DNA from: Saccharibacillus endophyticus
Lineage (GTDB): Bacteria > Bacillota > Bacilli > Paenibacillales > Paenibacillaceae
NCBI RefSeq assembly: GCF_013185185.1
Contig: NZ_JAAZWE010000003.1
Coordinates: 124,001-188,000 of the forward strand
DNA length: 64,000 bases
Direction: 5' to 3'
The notes under the pieces were generated by a model. It did no database searches. It saw nothing but the letters and a program-made list of their open reading frames with translations, and was not told the origin of the DNA. Below are positions 26,685 through 35,876 of this stretch, piece after piece; position 1 is the stretch's first letter; the number at the start of each line of letters is the position of its first letter. Made by a program: the position numbers and the translations under genes.

Positions 26685-27551
26685 ATGCCTGAATTTGAAC
26701 GTATCAGTGAACATATTTATATGATGCATGCCGAGCATGATACGGATCGTCCGATGTTGGCCGCAGTGGTCGGACATAGCCGGACGCTGTTGATCGACGG
26801 AGGCAACTCTTCGGCGCACGCGGCTGCTTTTCGTGACTACTTGGAAAAAGAAGGCGTGCGCCCGCCCGACGTGATGGTGCTGACGCATCATCACTGGGAC
26901 CACTCTTTCGGTCTGGCCGAGTGGAGTCTGCCGACGATCGCCCAGAAAAAGACGGCCGAAATTCTGCGCGGGTTCGCGGAATTGGAATGGAACGCCGATA
27001 CGGTAGGCCGATTGGTTGCCGAAAGCGTGATCAGCGAGCGTACGAAAAACGATATGCTGGCCGAATACGGAGGAGACTTGACCCGGATCCGCGTCGAAGA
27101 ACCGAATATCGTGTTCGAACGCTTTATCGACGTGCATCTGGGCGGGCTGACGTGCGAAATTCGTTACGTGGGCGGCGATCATGCGGAAGATTCGTGCGTC
27201 GTATACGTGAAGGAAGAAGGGACGCTGTTCCTCGGCGACGCGCTCGCGCAGTCCGTCTACGGCGGTCCGATGAAATATACGACGGGCAAGTTCCTTGCGC
27301 TGCTCGATACCGTGTTCGCCTACGGCGCGAATGTGCTGGTCGAGTCGCACGGACGTCCGGTTTCGCGCGAGGAATTTTACGGCGACGTGCGCCGGTACGA
27401 GCTGCTGGCCCGTCAGGTGCTTCGGCACGGACGGAACCCGGAAGCGGTCGAAACCGATTTGCGCAGCGAACTGGGCTTAGCCGAGAACGAGGCGCTGCCG
27501 GAAGATTTGGCCGAAGCGATTGGATATTTCATGAATGGGTTGGAGAAATAA
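26685..27551 (+). CDS. metallo-beta-lactamase-fold hydrolase
   Basis: A 288-residue MBL-fold enzyme with the metal motif THHHWDHSFG (HxHxDH) near residues 65-74, a downstream His (GGDHAEDSCVV), an Asp (LFLGDAL) and a His late in the chain (ESHGRP). These bind two metals, usually zinc. Substrates in this family range widely (thioesters, lactones, phosphoesters), so none is assigned. GGAGG at 26671-26675 favours the ATG at 26685 over a TTG at 26676 that directly abuts it. It is transcribed alone to a terminator. Confidence 0.9.
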   Translation: MPEFERISEHIYMMHAEHDTDRPMLAAVVGHSRTLLIDGGNSSAHAAAFRDYLEKEGVRPPDVMVLTHHHWDHSFGLAEWSLPTIAQKKTAEILRGFAELEWNADTVGRLVAESVISERTKNDMLAEYGGDLTRIRVEEPNIVFERFIDVHLGGLTCEIRYVGGDHAEDSCVVYVKEEGTLFLGDALAQSVYGGPMKYTTGKFLALLDTVFAYGANVLVESHGRPVSREEFYGDVRRYELLARQVLRHGRNPEAVETDLRSELGLAENEALPEDLAEAIGYFMNGLEK

Positions 27552-27570
27552 AATCGAATGATCGTATGGG

Positions 27571-27619
27571 AAAAGGCCGTGCCGGATCGCGTTATCGCGA
27601 CGCCGGGCACGGCTTTTTT
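27571..27619 (+). terminator. terminator after the MBL hydrolase gene
   Basis: GCCGTGCC and GGGCACGGC form the outer stem with an inner CGCG/CGCG pairing, followed by TTTTTT. Strong plus-strand terminator. A second GC-rich hairpin without a T run lies at about 27643-27671. Confidence 0.85.
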
Positions 27620-27740
27620 GCTGCGTATAGGCGTACGCGGGAACCCGGCGCGCCGTGAGGCGCCGGGCTCCGCGTGAGCGAACGGAGGGGCGTGCGGTTT
27701 CAAGCGTTCGAACTCGATTCCTGCCCACGTTGCTTGGCGC

Positions 27741-30140
27741 TCAACGGGGCTGAGCGGGATACCAAGCCGCGTTTTCCGCTGCGCGAACAGCAGGAGTGAC
27801 TGCCGCCGCGCCCCGACCGGAAGCAACGGCTTCGTCCAGCACTGCCGTCAACTTCTCGACATCCAATACGGCCAAAGCGCGCGATGCCGATCCGATATAC
27901 AGCTTGCCGTCCTTTTCGTTCAGCAGAGATTGGAGGGAAAGACGCTCCTGCGTTTCGGGAAAGCCGAAGCGCAGTCCGTCGATCCGACCGAGCTGCCTTC
28001 CCGTCTTTTTGTCGAACGCCAGCAGATCCCTATCGTAAGGAATCAGCAGGTAATCGCCGATCCGGGCGAAAGGACCGACGCCGAATCGGAATTCCAAGTT
28101 GGGATATATCCCGTTGGTTCGGGCTTCCCATAGAGTAACGCCGGTCTTCAAATCAACCGCGGCCGGAATCCGGTTAATGACGGCGTACAGGGTATCGCCG
28201 TCTACCAAGCCGCTTTGCATCAGATCCGAACGGGTCCACAGCACGTCACCGGAAGAGGCCTCGATCAACGAAGTCTCATAATCGCGGACGTACGGATTGC
28301 GAAGGTTTCGCGTATCGGTTTCGCGTTGAACCAGCAGGTAGCCGCCTAGGTCTTCCACTTCGTCGTTTTCTTCCGCAGCGTAACGGGCTAACGTTTGACC
28401 GCTGATCGTATCGATCTTCCGCCAGCCTTCGCCGTCGAATTTGATCCAGCGCGTCCCGTCGGTTTCGGTTAACGCCGGCGAGGCGTCGGGATCATAAACA
28501 AGCGACTCGCCTGCATCGATCCGACCTTTATCCGAAGCGACGTTCCAAATATTTTCTCCGGTAAGCGGGTCAAGAGCTTGTAAAGTCCCGCCTTGGGACA
28601 GCAGCACATAAGGCTCGTCCGAGCCGCGATTGACCAGATCGTAAGGAGGGCTGACCTGCTTTTTCCATCTTTTTTTGCCTGTTTGTTCATCGAGGGCGAT
28701 CAGTACGCCGTCGTCACCGCGTTTGGTCGCATCACTCAGCAGCAGGATCGAATCGCCTGCGGCATAGGCGGACGGCCTAACCAGGCCCGGCCAGTCGTAC
28801 GTCCACAGCACTTTGCCGTCGCTTAGGCGTAAATGAGCCAACGTTCCTTCGTTTTGCCCGTCGCCCGTTGCGCCGTAGCCGTTAATCGTTACGCCGTCAC
28901 CTGTCGAATCCGGCAAGAAACCGAATCCGGAATGGCCGGCGTCGTATTTCCAGCGAATGCTGCCGTCTTTCCGATCCATGGCATACAGCAGGGAACTGTA
29001 GTGAAAGCCGCTGAACCCTTCGTCATCGCTGTACGCAAGCAGGGTACCGTCGTTGGCGTAAACCGAATACGCGTAGTTTGTATCCACCCGGGTGCGCCAA
29101 TCGAAATCGACGGACAACGAAGGAAGAATCGGCAGTTTTTGATACAACGTATCGAAATCCGCCTCCTCCAGCCAGGCGGATTGGAGAAGCTGTTGATCGT
29201 ATGAGGTCAACGGCAGAACCCAGTTCAGTCCGACCAAGCGGCCTTGCTCGGAGATATGCACCAGCAGATGCGCGCCCGGAAGCTCGTACCGCCATTCCGT
29301 GCCGCCGTTTGTCCAATGATACCGACCGTCTTCGCCCACACCATCGGGGTACCGCATCGGCGCGTCCATGACGGAAAAAGGTTCGCCCAGCAGGCTGCGC
29401 ACCGTTTCCGATTCAAGGCCCGCCTGCAGTTGTCCGTCCAACGCGGCACGGATCGCGTCGATCGATAAATCGGAATCGGCAGCGAGCAAGCCTCCTTCGA
29501 GAGCGGCGGACTCCATGACGTCGTTCGCATTCAACCACAGCAGCATTGCACGGGAATCGTTTTCGCCGCTAGTTCGGCCGAAATCAGGCGAGACGCCGTA
29601 CCAATCGCCGAAGCGCAGCATCGAGATCAACGGAGCGCCGTCATAGCTCCATGTCGCTTCGCTGTCAGGCGATGCATGAAGCTTGGCTGTCGGAGAAGGG
29701 GACAATCGCACGGCAGGCAAGGTTTCGATTCGATCGGATTCGGATTCGGCGTACCAGGTCGGAACCCAGCCGCTGTCTCCGTTTTGTTTGACGCGCAGCC
29801 AATCGCCTTCGCGTTCTAACACCTTTACCTCGCTGTCTTCCGCCCAATAATCGTAAGCGATCAGATTGCGCCAGTTTGCGGCCGCGGCCGGTCGATGACG
29901 AAGAATAGGGGCGGATGCTTGCAGATCGGCTGTTTCGATCACGGTTGGGGTTTGAAGAGTTGCAGGGTCTGCCGATGCCGCATTCGAACTGTCGGGTGTT
30001 GTTGTAGAATCGGGAGCGGCGGCTTGGGCGAAATGGCCCGAGTTTCGGTCGCCCGGAATCGGTGAAACGATCAGCAGTCCGGCGACGAGCAGGGCGACCG
30101 TAAAGCGCCGGAACTTTTTTTCGGGATGTATGATGTGCAT
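27741..30140 (-). CDS. exported SH3-like and PQQ-type beta-propeller protein
   Basis: A 799-residue protein exported by a signal peptide (about residues 1-40, ending near FAQAAA). A Thr/Ser/Pro/Ala linker is followed by an SH3-like domain at about 90-130 (VKVLEREGDWLRVK...GWVPTWY) that may bind cell wall. From about 350 on there are repeated propeller blades (GSIRWKYDAG, GKVLWTYDWPG, GENIWNV, GDVLWTRSD, GVTLWEAR), the PQQ_2/PQQ_3 repeat. No catalytic residues are evident; it is more likely a scaffold or sensor than an enzyme. GGAGGTTGCCTC precedes the ATG. A BadF-type kinase gene lies 120 bp upstream. Confidence 0.85.
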   Translation of the reverse strand: MHIIHPEKKFRRFTVALLVAGLLIVSPIPGDRNSGHFAQAAAPDSTTTPDSSNAASADPATLQTPTVIETADLQASAPILRHRPAAAANWRNLIAYDYWAEDSEVKVLEREGDWLRVKQNGDSGWVPTWYAESESDRIETLPAVRLSPSPTAKLHASPDSEATWSYDGAPLISMLRFGDWYGVSPDFGRTSGENDSRAMLLWLNANDVMESAALEGGLLAADSDLSIDAIRAALDGQLQAGLESETVRSLLGEPFSVMDAPMRYPDGVGEDGRYHWTNGGTEWRYELPGAHLLVHISEQGRLVGLNWVLPLTSYDQQLLQSAWLEEADFDTLYQKLPILPSLSVDFDWRTRVDTNYAYSVYANDGTLLAYSDDEGFSGFHYSSLLYAMDRKDGSIRWKYDAGHSGFGFLPDSTGDGVTINGYGATGDGQNEGTLAHLRLSDGKVLWTYDWPGLVRPSAYAAGDSILLLSDATKRGDDGVLIALDEQTGKKRWKKQVSPPYDLVNRGSDEPYVLLSQGGTLQALDPLTGENIWNVASDKGRIDAGESLVYDPDASPALTETDGTRWIKFDGEGWRKIDTISGQTLARYAAEENDEVEDLGGYLLVQRETDTRNLRNPYVRDYETSLIEASSGDVLWTRSDLMQSGLVDGDTLYAVINRIPAAVDLKTGVTLWEARTNGIYPNLEFRFGVGPFARIGDYLLIPYDRDLLAFDKKTGRQLGRIDGLRFGFPETQERLSLQSLLNEKDGKLYIGSASRALAVLDVEKLTAVLDEAVASGRGAAAVTPAVRAAENAAWYPAQPR

Positions 30141-30260
30141 GAGGCAACCTCCGCATCGAATAGGAATGTATGTGCAAACCGCGAATATGGTGAAAGTTGA
30201 CGAGTTTGCGCATTCTATCCGGAATGATCGACTCCAAAGCCGAACTGGTTCGTATCGAAA

Positions 30261-31253
30261 TCAGAGACGGGCGTGCGGACTGCTTTCCAGCGCTTCGGCC
30301 ATGCTGTCTCCGAAAGACAATCCCAGCGATTCGTAAGCAATCAGCACCGCGCCCGCGGCCGGCGTCAAACGAGGCTCCGTCCAGACAAAACGCCGGCCGG
30401 GCTGCGCGCACGCCAACTCTTGCAGGCCGTTCAGGAAATAATCGCTGCCGGCTACGCTGCCGGTTTGCGAGATCGGAATATCCGGTCCCGCGAAAAAGGA
30501 GGCGAGCAGATCGGCTCCGACGCCGATTTGCCGCAAGGCATCTTCGCATACGCGTACGGCAATCGGCGAACCGGCTTCGGCTTCCCGGGTGACGATAGGC
30601 GCGAACAATCCGAACAAGCGGTCTCGCCGCTCGCGATCCAGGCTGAAGCTCCGGCTGGCGGCCTCGGTCAAATCGCGCAGGCTGGGCGTACGGAAAAAGC
30701 GCAGCATATCGCGGACAAGCACGCCGTCATCGGGAGTTTCCCGTCCCGCAAGCACGTCGTAGACGGCCTGATAAGCCAGAAAGCGCGCGGCGCTGGCCGC
30801 ATAGTGGCCGAAATCGTAATTCCGCAGCCATTTCCCGTGCTCGGTATGGGCCAACAGAATCGACCCCGTGCCGGAAGCGACCAAAATGCCCGAACCGCCC
30901 GCCAGCGCGCCTCGATGTGCAATAACGGCATCGTTCACGACTCGGCTCGGGCAGGAAAGCCCAAAACCTGCGGCCAGCCGTTCTGCCCAAGATTTGTCTG
31001 ATTCATTGTCGAGACCTACAATTCCTATAGCCAGAAAAACAACATCTTCCGGCTCGCAAGCGGCTTCTTGGATCGCTTCGCGCATTAGAGCCGCGAGCGG
31101 TTCCGTCTCCGTACGCTTGCGAGGGAGTTCGTCCGTTTCTTTTTTGATAAACGCCCGTACTCGTCCGGCAAGATCGGCGATCATGATCCGTACATTCGTT
31201 CCGCCCATATCGACACCCGCAACGACGGAGTCGGCATTGATTTTTTCCAGCAT
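30261..31253 (-). CDS. BadF/BadG/N-acetylglucosamine kinase-type ATPase
   Basis: A 330-residue ASKHA-fold kinase. It has the phosphate 1 motif GVDMGGTNVRIMIAD at about residues 13-27, AIGIVGLD, RVVNDAVIAHRGAL (catalytic Asp region), ASGTGSILLA (phosphate 2) and the C-terminal adenosine part near TPAAGAVLIA. Members phosphorylate N-acetylglucosamine, N-acetylmuramic acid or glucosamine, feeding cell-wall sugar recycling. The ATG at 31253 is preceded by GAGGAGGC; an upstream extension of 25 codons lacks a site. The propeller gene downstream may be cotranscribed. Confidence 0.87.
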   Translation of the reverse strand: MLEKINADSVVAGVDMGGTNVRIMIADLAGRVRAFIKKETDELPRKRTETEPLAALMREAIQEAACEPEDVVFLAIGIVGLDNESDKSWAERLAAGFGLSCPSRVVNDAVIAHRGALAGGSGILVASGTGSILLAHTEHGKWLRNYDFGHYAASAARFLAYQAVYDVLAGRETPDDGVLVRDMLRFFRTPSLRDLTEAASRSFSLDRERRDRLFGLFAPIVTREAEAGSPIAVRVCEDALRQIGVGADLLASFFAGPDIPISQTGSVAGSDYFLNGLQELACAQPGRRFVWTEPRLTPAAGAVLIAYESLGLSFGDSMAEALESSPHARL

Positions 31254-31430
31254 GAAAAGCCTCCTCAAAGATGGATGAATATACGTTTTAATGATTCGAA
31301 TTGTAACTGCTCGCTCTGGATTCATCAAATTTCAACCGTTAATCTCGTTTGGCTGAACCCGTCTGCATGAACGAATTTGAATGTTGATCTTTTGCATGCA
31401 TTTCGAAAAAGCCGGGATGGTGCAGAATGC

Positions 31431-31562
31431 TTACCATTCGCTTCGCGCTAAAATCAAGCCGGCAAGCGGCACGCCCTGTTCCTCGACGAAAACAGTAAAG
31501 CGAATATCGCGGCAGGATTGAAGCTGTTGCTCGGTTGTAACGTCCAGCAGTCGGAATTGCAT
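31431..31562 (-). pseudogene. truncated GNAT acetyltransferase fragment
   Basis: From the ATG at 31562 (AGAAAGAAGG upstream) a 43-residue frame reads RDIRFTVFVEEQGVPLA, the N-terminal pattern of GNAT acetyltransferases, then diverges and stops at 31431. The acetyl-CoA-binding part is missing and not found downstream. It is therefore a truncated remnant, unless the short peptide has been kept. The rest of the spacer 31254-31713 shows no gene. Confidence 0.65.
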
Positions 31563-31713
31563 GACATGACCTTCTTTCTGATATAATGGGAATGGATGTT
31601 TGGAAGAGCTGTCGGACTGATCGATATTCGAATGGGTTCGAAATGAAGTTATTATATCTCAGTATCGTTTATACAGGGAGAGTCGTATTTCGCTGATGAA
31701 GGAGGTCTGCGTC

Positions 31714-32403
31714 GTGAAAGAAGTGCTTCGAGAAGTCGAGGCGATTGCGCGCTGTTCGGAAGCGATCAGCAGCATCGAATTCAAGCATCTTAAGCTGTCG
31801 CGCGGGCTGCATTTGTATTTGACGTTCGTTTGCGAGAATCCAGGCGAACCTGCCGGAACGGTGCCTGATCGCCTGAAAGTCAAGCGCGCCGCGGCTTCGC
31901 GCGCGCTGCGAAAGCTGGAAGACGAAGGGCTGATCGTGCTGCGGGAAGCTCCGAACCTGCGCAAAGACAAGCGAGTCTATCCGACAGAAACGGGCAAGTC
32001 GGCTTACTTGTTCATTCAAGACGAAGGCGAATATTCGGATGAGTCTTCGCTGCGCGGACTATCCCCGGAGGAGACGGCTCAACTTCTGGATATGCTGTAT
32101 CGGGTCAGGCTTAACGTGGAAAAAGATTGGCGCTTTGTCCAAAAAGGCGGTCGTCGTCCCTATATTCACGATTACTATAATCGCTTGATTGCTGCCGAAG
32201 CCCGGGAACAAGAGCTTGATGAACAGCTTTGCGATGCAAGGCCGGCGCAGGAAAGCAAAGAGTCGAACGAGACCTTTTCCGATCCGAAAGCGAATACGGA
32301 AACGGCCCGCCAAGTCTCGCTCTGGACCTATGAGGAGAGTGCGGAGCAGGACGCGAAACGGAATTCGGAAAACAAATCGTTCGCAGACCGGGAAGTCGAG
32401 TGA
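31714..32403 (+). CDS. MarR-family regulator with an acidic C-terminal tail
   Basis: A 229-residue regulator. Residues about 1-130 form a MarR winged helix (LKLSRGLHLYLTFV, then KVKRAAASRALRKLEDEGLIVL and the wing RKDKRVYPTETGKS). After about residue 150 there is an extra hydrophilic tail of some 75 residues, rich in Glu, Ser, Asn and Lys, probably disordered and not part of usual MarR proteins (about 150). The start is the GTG at 31714 because AAGGAGG lies eight bases upstream; the ATG at 31696 would overlap that site. An AraC gene follows 73 bp later. Confidence 0.82.
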   Translation: MKEVLREVEAIARCSEAISSIEFKHLKLSRGLHLYLTFVCENPGEPAGTVPDRLKVKRAAASRALRKLEDEGLIVLREAPNLRKDKRVYPTETGKSAYLFIQDEGEYSDESSLRGLSPEETAQLLDMLYRVRLNVEKDWRFVQKGGRRPYIHDYYNRLIAAEAREQELDEQLCDARPAQESKESNETFSDPKANTETARQVSLWTYEESAEQDAKRNSENKSFADREVE

Positions 32404-32476
32404 TTTTGCATCCTTTATGTACGCCTACCGCGGATATACATCCCACCATTTTATATACAGAAAGGAGCGGGTGCCG

Positions 32477-33262
32477 TTGTTGAACGTGCCGCCGTCCTCT
32501 TTTATCCTGACGCCCTATGTTGCGAAAATCGCTTGCGAACCGGGCTGGAAATGGCAAAAACGTGAGCAGCCGCTTCAGAACTATGACCTGTTCTACGTAT
32601 GGAGCGGGGAGGGGAGGCTGCTGCTGAACGACGAACCGCACGAGATCGGGAAAGGGAGCTGCTTCCTGTTCCGGCCGGGCGATCATACCAGCGCGACGCA
32701 TAATCCGCAGAAGCCGCTTGTGCTGACTTATATCCACTTTAACATCGAAGGCGAAACATCCGAGATTCCGCGTGCTTATCGCGTGCTCGGAGAAACGGTC
32801 GACTTCGAATATTTGTTGTCCCGTTATGTTCGTCTGTTCCTGAGCGAGACGTACGGGGCGGACGAAGAAGCCAAGCTGCTGCTGAAGCAAATGATGATCC
32901 AATTGCTGCGCGGCGACCGCGAAGAACCGGCGGAACGCCGCGGCAGCAATCATTTGTACGAGGTGGTGCAGGAGGCGGCCAATTACGTTCGTCAGCATCC
33001 GAGCCTGGCTCACCGGGTGGAGGATCTGGCAGCGCGTGCCGGGTTGTCGCCGAGATATTTTTCCGCCAAGTTCAAGGAGTTGGTCGGAGCATCCGTGCAA
33101 TCGTACATCATTCGCATGCGGATCGAGCGCGCGCAGCATCTGCTCGGCCATGCCGGAATGAACGTGACGGAGGTCGCCGAAGCGCTCGGGTATCGCGATA
33201 TCTTTTTCTTCAGCCGTCAATTCAAGCAATATACGGGCAAAAGTCCTTCGGAAATTCGCTGA
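32477..33262 (+). CDS. AraC-family regulator with cupin sensor domain
   Basis: A 261-residue AraC protein. Residues about 1-110 are a cupin-like effector domain (WSGEGRLLLNDEPHEIGKG, then FRPGDHTSA), and the last 100 residues carry the two helix-turn-helix motifs (VEDLAARAGLSPRYFSAKFK and VTEVAEALGYRDIFFFSRQF) ending in GKSPSEIR. Such proteins bind sugars and activate carbohydrate genes. The likely start is the TTG at 32477, nine bases after GGAG; upstream in-frame codons have no site. It probably regulates a nearby sugar operon. Confidence 0.88.
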   Translation: MLNVPPSSFILTPYVAKIACEPGWKWQKREQPLQNYDLFYVWSGEGRLLLNDEPHEIGKGSCFLFRPGDHTSATHNPQKPLVLTYIHFNIEGETSEIPRAYRVLGETVDFEYLLSRYVRLFLSETYGADEEAKLLLKQMMIQLLRGDREEPAERRGSNHLYEVVQEAANYVRQHPSLAHRVEDLAARAGLSPRYFSAKFKELVGASVQSYIIRMRIERAQHLLGHAGMNVTEVAEALGYRDIFFFSRQFKQYTGKSPSEIR

Positions 33263-33396
33263 AACCCTATACGAATTCGTTTAAAATTTTTCATTTCGCC
33301 TGCCCGCCTGTTTGAGAATTGACGCAGTCGGGTAAACACTCGTTAGCTTTCATTCCCGAGACGCCAGAGCGCCGGGGTGGGGAAGGAGGAGTCGAG

Positions 33397-33510
33397 ATGT
33401 TTAACAAAAGACGGATTCGCAGCGGAGCAGGACGCACCGGGGGCAGTGCCATCTTCCGCAATCGTCTGCGCCGGGTAAAAGCCGCGGAACAAAGCGAGCT
33501 GTGGTTCTAA
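33397..33510 (+). CDS. 37-residue Arg-rich small protein
   Basis: The frame starts at an ATG preceded by GGGGAAGGAGGAGTCGAG, one of the strongest ribosome binding sites in the window, and ends in TAA after 37 codons. The product has ten Arg, no acidic cluster, a Gly/Ser-rich middle and an aromatic end (SELWF). I recognise no family. It could be a small nucleic-acid-binding or ribosome-associated peptide, which is speculation. A TTGACG box at 33319-33324 may be its promoter and a terminator follows at 33685. Confidence 0.6.
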   Translation: MFNKRRIRSGAGRTGGSAIFRNRLRRVKAAEQSELWF

Positions 33511-33684
33511 GACGCCGATTTACTCAATCTTACGCTAATTCATGAACGACGATATAAGCGGTAACCGGGTTCGGCTAGGTTAGCCTTTTGCCCGTGACGC
33601 GTTTCTTTTTTCGTACAAGGAACGCGCCGGAATGTTACATATTTCTTGGTACGCGAAGGCTCTAACCTTGCAGCGTGCATTTCG

Positions 33685-33718
33685 AAAAAGACCGCCGGAG
33701 CGATCCGGCGGTCTTTTT
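33685..33718. terminator. bidirectional terminator
   Basis: AAAAAGACCGCCGGA (33685-33699) pairs over 15 bp with TCCGGCGGTCTTTTT (33704-33718). It separates the small-protein gene (plus) from the end of the DUF1861 operon (minus). The spacer 33511-33684 holds nothing else recognisable. Confidence 0.93.
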
Positions 33719-33759
33719 CGCGCGTCGCGAGTCCGAAAGAAGGTTCGCTTGCGACAGCC

Positions 33760-34728
33760 TCATGACGAAGTCGTCTCCGGCGATACGGCGGGAAGGCGTT
33801 CGTATTCAAGGAAAGGGTCGGGAATATCCAGGCTGTATGCTTCGGTGTCGCTCGCTCCGACATAAAGAACCGCGCGACCGTTCATCTCTCGCGTCAACCC
33901 TCCGCTGAATATGACGTCGATCAGATCGCTGCGTTTGGCGGGGCCCGGAGGAAAATCGCTGCGGACAGCAATAATTTTGATCTCCGTCTTTTCAAGGCTC
34001 CACGGGTCCAATCCAAAAGTCATGGCGTAATAATGCAGCAGCCCGTTTTCGTCCCTGTACGAGATATGGCCGAGTACGCCCAGAATGCCGTTGCTGAGCA
34101 TATGCACCTCGTTCGCGCCGCCCCATTCTTCTTTAATGAATTGATCCCGGAATAAGTGGGCATGCAGGAAGATCGTTTCGGACAGCTCGTCGAAAGACTC
34201 GATAATGTTGAAGCCGATTACGGCGATGCTTCCTTCCACGCCGAAGGGTCTGGAGAAAAAGCCGACCTTGCCGTTCGTCAGCGGAGTCAGGCGGATATCT
34301 TTCATGTTCCAAGGTCCGGATTTGACATGAACCAGTTCATGCAGGACATAACCGTGATAAAGCACGGTTCGCCAACCTTCGATATGATGATCGGGTTCCT
34401 GCGAAAACTGAAGCTGCACACCGCCCATGATCCATTCGTTGTTGAGCCGGGTCAGGAACGGGTCTTGAAGCCGGAAACGGGGCAGGTTCAGCTTGGGGGT
34501 CCAAACGCCGTTTTCCGACGTGAAGAAAATGATCTCCGAATCCTCCGAACTTCGTTCCTCGACGCGACCTGCCAGATACCATTCCCCTTCATTCCAAAAT
34601 GGAGCGGTTATATTGTACACATCTTTTCCTTCGACGCCGTGGAAGATTAATTTGCGGGCATTCGTATGGGCGGGCGTGTATTCTTTAAGGAGTTCCGTGC
34701 AGCTTTTGGGCGTCCATTTGGTTTTCAT
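33760..34728 (-). CDS. DUF1861 protein, candidate GT108-type mannosyltransferase/phosphorylase
   Basis: A 322-residue protein matching the DUF1861 pattern: KLIFHGVEGKDVYNITAPFW, AGRVEER, then FRLQDPFLTRLNNEW with IMGGVQL. This is a five-bladed propeller related to GH130. From memory, the family is shared by bacteria and Leishmania, where its members (family GT108) make and phosphorolyse beta-1,2-linked mannan; transfer of that role to this protein is inference. The ATG at 34728 overlaps the upstream stop (TAATG), so translation is coupled. It is the last gene of a three-gene operon with an (alpha/alpha)6 protein and a GT4 enzyme. It has no signal peptide and should act in the cytosol. Confidence 0.8.
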   Translation of the reverse strand: MKTKWTPKSCTELLKEYTPAHTNARKLIFHGVEGKDVYNITAPFWNEGEWYLAGRVEERSSEDSEIIFFTSENGVWTPKLNLPRFRLQDPFLTRLNNEWIMGGVQLQFSQEPDHHIEGWRTVLYHGYVLHELVHVKSGPWNMKDIRLTPLTNGKVGFFSRPFGVEGSIAVIGFNIIESFDELSETIFLHAHLFRDQFIKEEWGGANEVHMLSNGILGVLGHISYRDENGLLHYYAMTFGLDPWSLEKTEIKIIAVRSDFPPGPAKRSDLIDVIFSGGLTREMNGRAVLYVGASDTEAYSLDIPDPFLEYERLPAVSPETTSS

Positions 34729-35876
34729 TATCCGCTACCCGCTTCCTTGGATACGCTGTTTCTTGCGGCGTGCCGAATAGGCAGCATGACTGCGCGGGCC
34801 ATACAGTAAGAGACGATGTTCTCTGAACCTTGATTGAGGTTCAGGCCTTTCGAATGAATGCCGTCGTAACAGCCGCCCGTATCCGCGTCGATGAGCGTCT
34901 GCTGTATCGAATTGCCGCCGTGAAACCACTCGAAGCAGCGCACGGCCAGTTCGTAATAAAAATGAACCTTGAACACGCGGTAAGCTTCAAGGCAAGCGAA
35001 CATCATCTCGCAGGCTTCGATCGGCTGCTCGTCGTACAGCGCGGAGGTCTTTCCGCGCTCGTACCAGCCGTGGCTGCCGATCGGTCTGAAAAAACCTTCG
35101 GAAACGAAGGTTTTCTGCGTCAGGAATTCCAGGCTTTCCTTCGCGATCGCCGCGTATGCCCCATTTTCGGGCGACAGGCCGGATACTTTCAACAAAGCCC
35201 AGGGGAGCATGGCATTTCCGTAAGTCAGCGAGTCTTCGTACCAATGCCAATCCTCCTGCCGATACCTCTCGTAATTGAGACGAAGGCGTTCGGCCGAGGC
35301 ATGGACCAGCGCTTCGATTCTGGCTTGCGGAAGGAATGCCGGATCAAACGCTTCGGAACGGGCATGAGGAAGCGTGTATTCGAGTGCCCGCGGAGCTTCC
35401 AGAACCGCGGTCAATCCGATCAAAGCATAAGAGAGCGCTCTCGGCGAACTTAGCGTTTCCAGATGCGGGAGCGCGCGATCCAACATGTATTTGCAGGTGT
35501 TTTGCAGATTGTCCGGTAATTTGTTGTGGGCGATCACGCAGCCCAGCGCCCAGACGCAGCGCCCTTGGCAATCGTCGGAACCGACGGTTTCCGAGAATGA
35601 ACGGTCGTAATTCATGAAGTTCCGAAAGCTTCCGTCCGGATTTTGTGCATGGTACAAGAAAGAAAGGTACGTATGAGCCAGATTGAGAACGGACTCGTCC
35701 TGCCGTTTCGCGTAGGATAAGACGCACGCGATCAGCGCCCGCGCATTGTCGTCCGACGTATATCCTTTGGAACGGTCGGGGACGCCGAACTTGGTATGCT
35801 GGAAGACGCCTGTGTCATCCGTCAGTCGCTGCAAATAAGAGAATGGGAGCACGAAATGTTCGGCGAGGTCTTTCAA
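34728..35876 (-). CDS. (alpha/alpha)6-barrel protein of a glycoside operon
   Basis: This 382-residue cytosolic protein is rich in paired helices with aromatic turns (KGYTSDDNARALIACVL, DCQGRCVWALGC, EDWHWYEDSLTYGNAMLPWA, GWYERG, DEQPIEACEM), the look of an (alpha/alpha)6 sugar-binding barrel. Similar domains are found beside or fused to GT4 glycosyltransferases. Conserved Asp, Glu and Trp clusters could form a sugar site, but I cannot name a reaction. The start is a TTG at 35876 that overlaps the GT4 stop (TTGA), with AAAGGAAG seven bases upstream. Its stop overlaps the DUF1861 start. Confidence 0.8.
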   Translation of the reverse strand: MKDLAEHFVLPFSYLQRLTDDTGVFQHTKFGVPDRSKGYTSDDNARALIACVLSYAKRQDESVLNLAHTYLSFLYHAQNPDGSFRNFMNYDRSFSETVGSDDCQGRCVWALGCVIAHNKLPDNLQNTCKYMLDRALPHLETLSSPRALSYALIGLTAVLEAPRALEYTLPHARSEAFDPAFLPQARIEALVHASAERLRLNYERYRQEDWHWYEDSLTYGNAMLPWALLKVSGLSPENGAYAAIAKESLEFLTQKTFVSEGFFRPIGSHGWYERGKTSALYDEQPIEACEMMFACLEAYRVFKVHFYYELAVRCFEWFHGGNSIQQTLIDADTGGCYDGIHSKGLNLNQGSENIVSYCMARAVMLPIRHAARNSVSKEAGSG

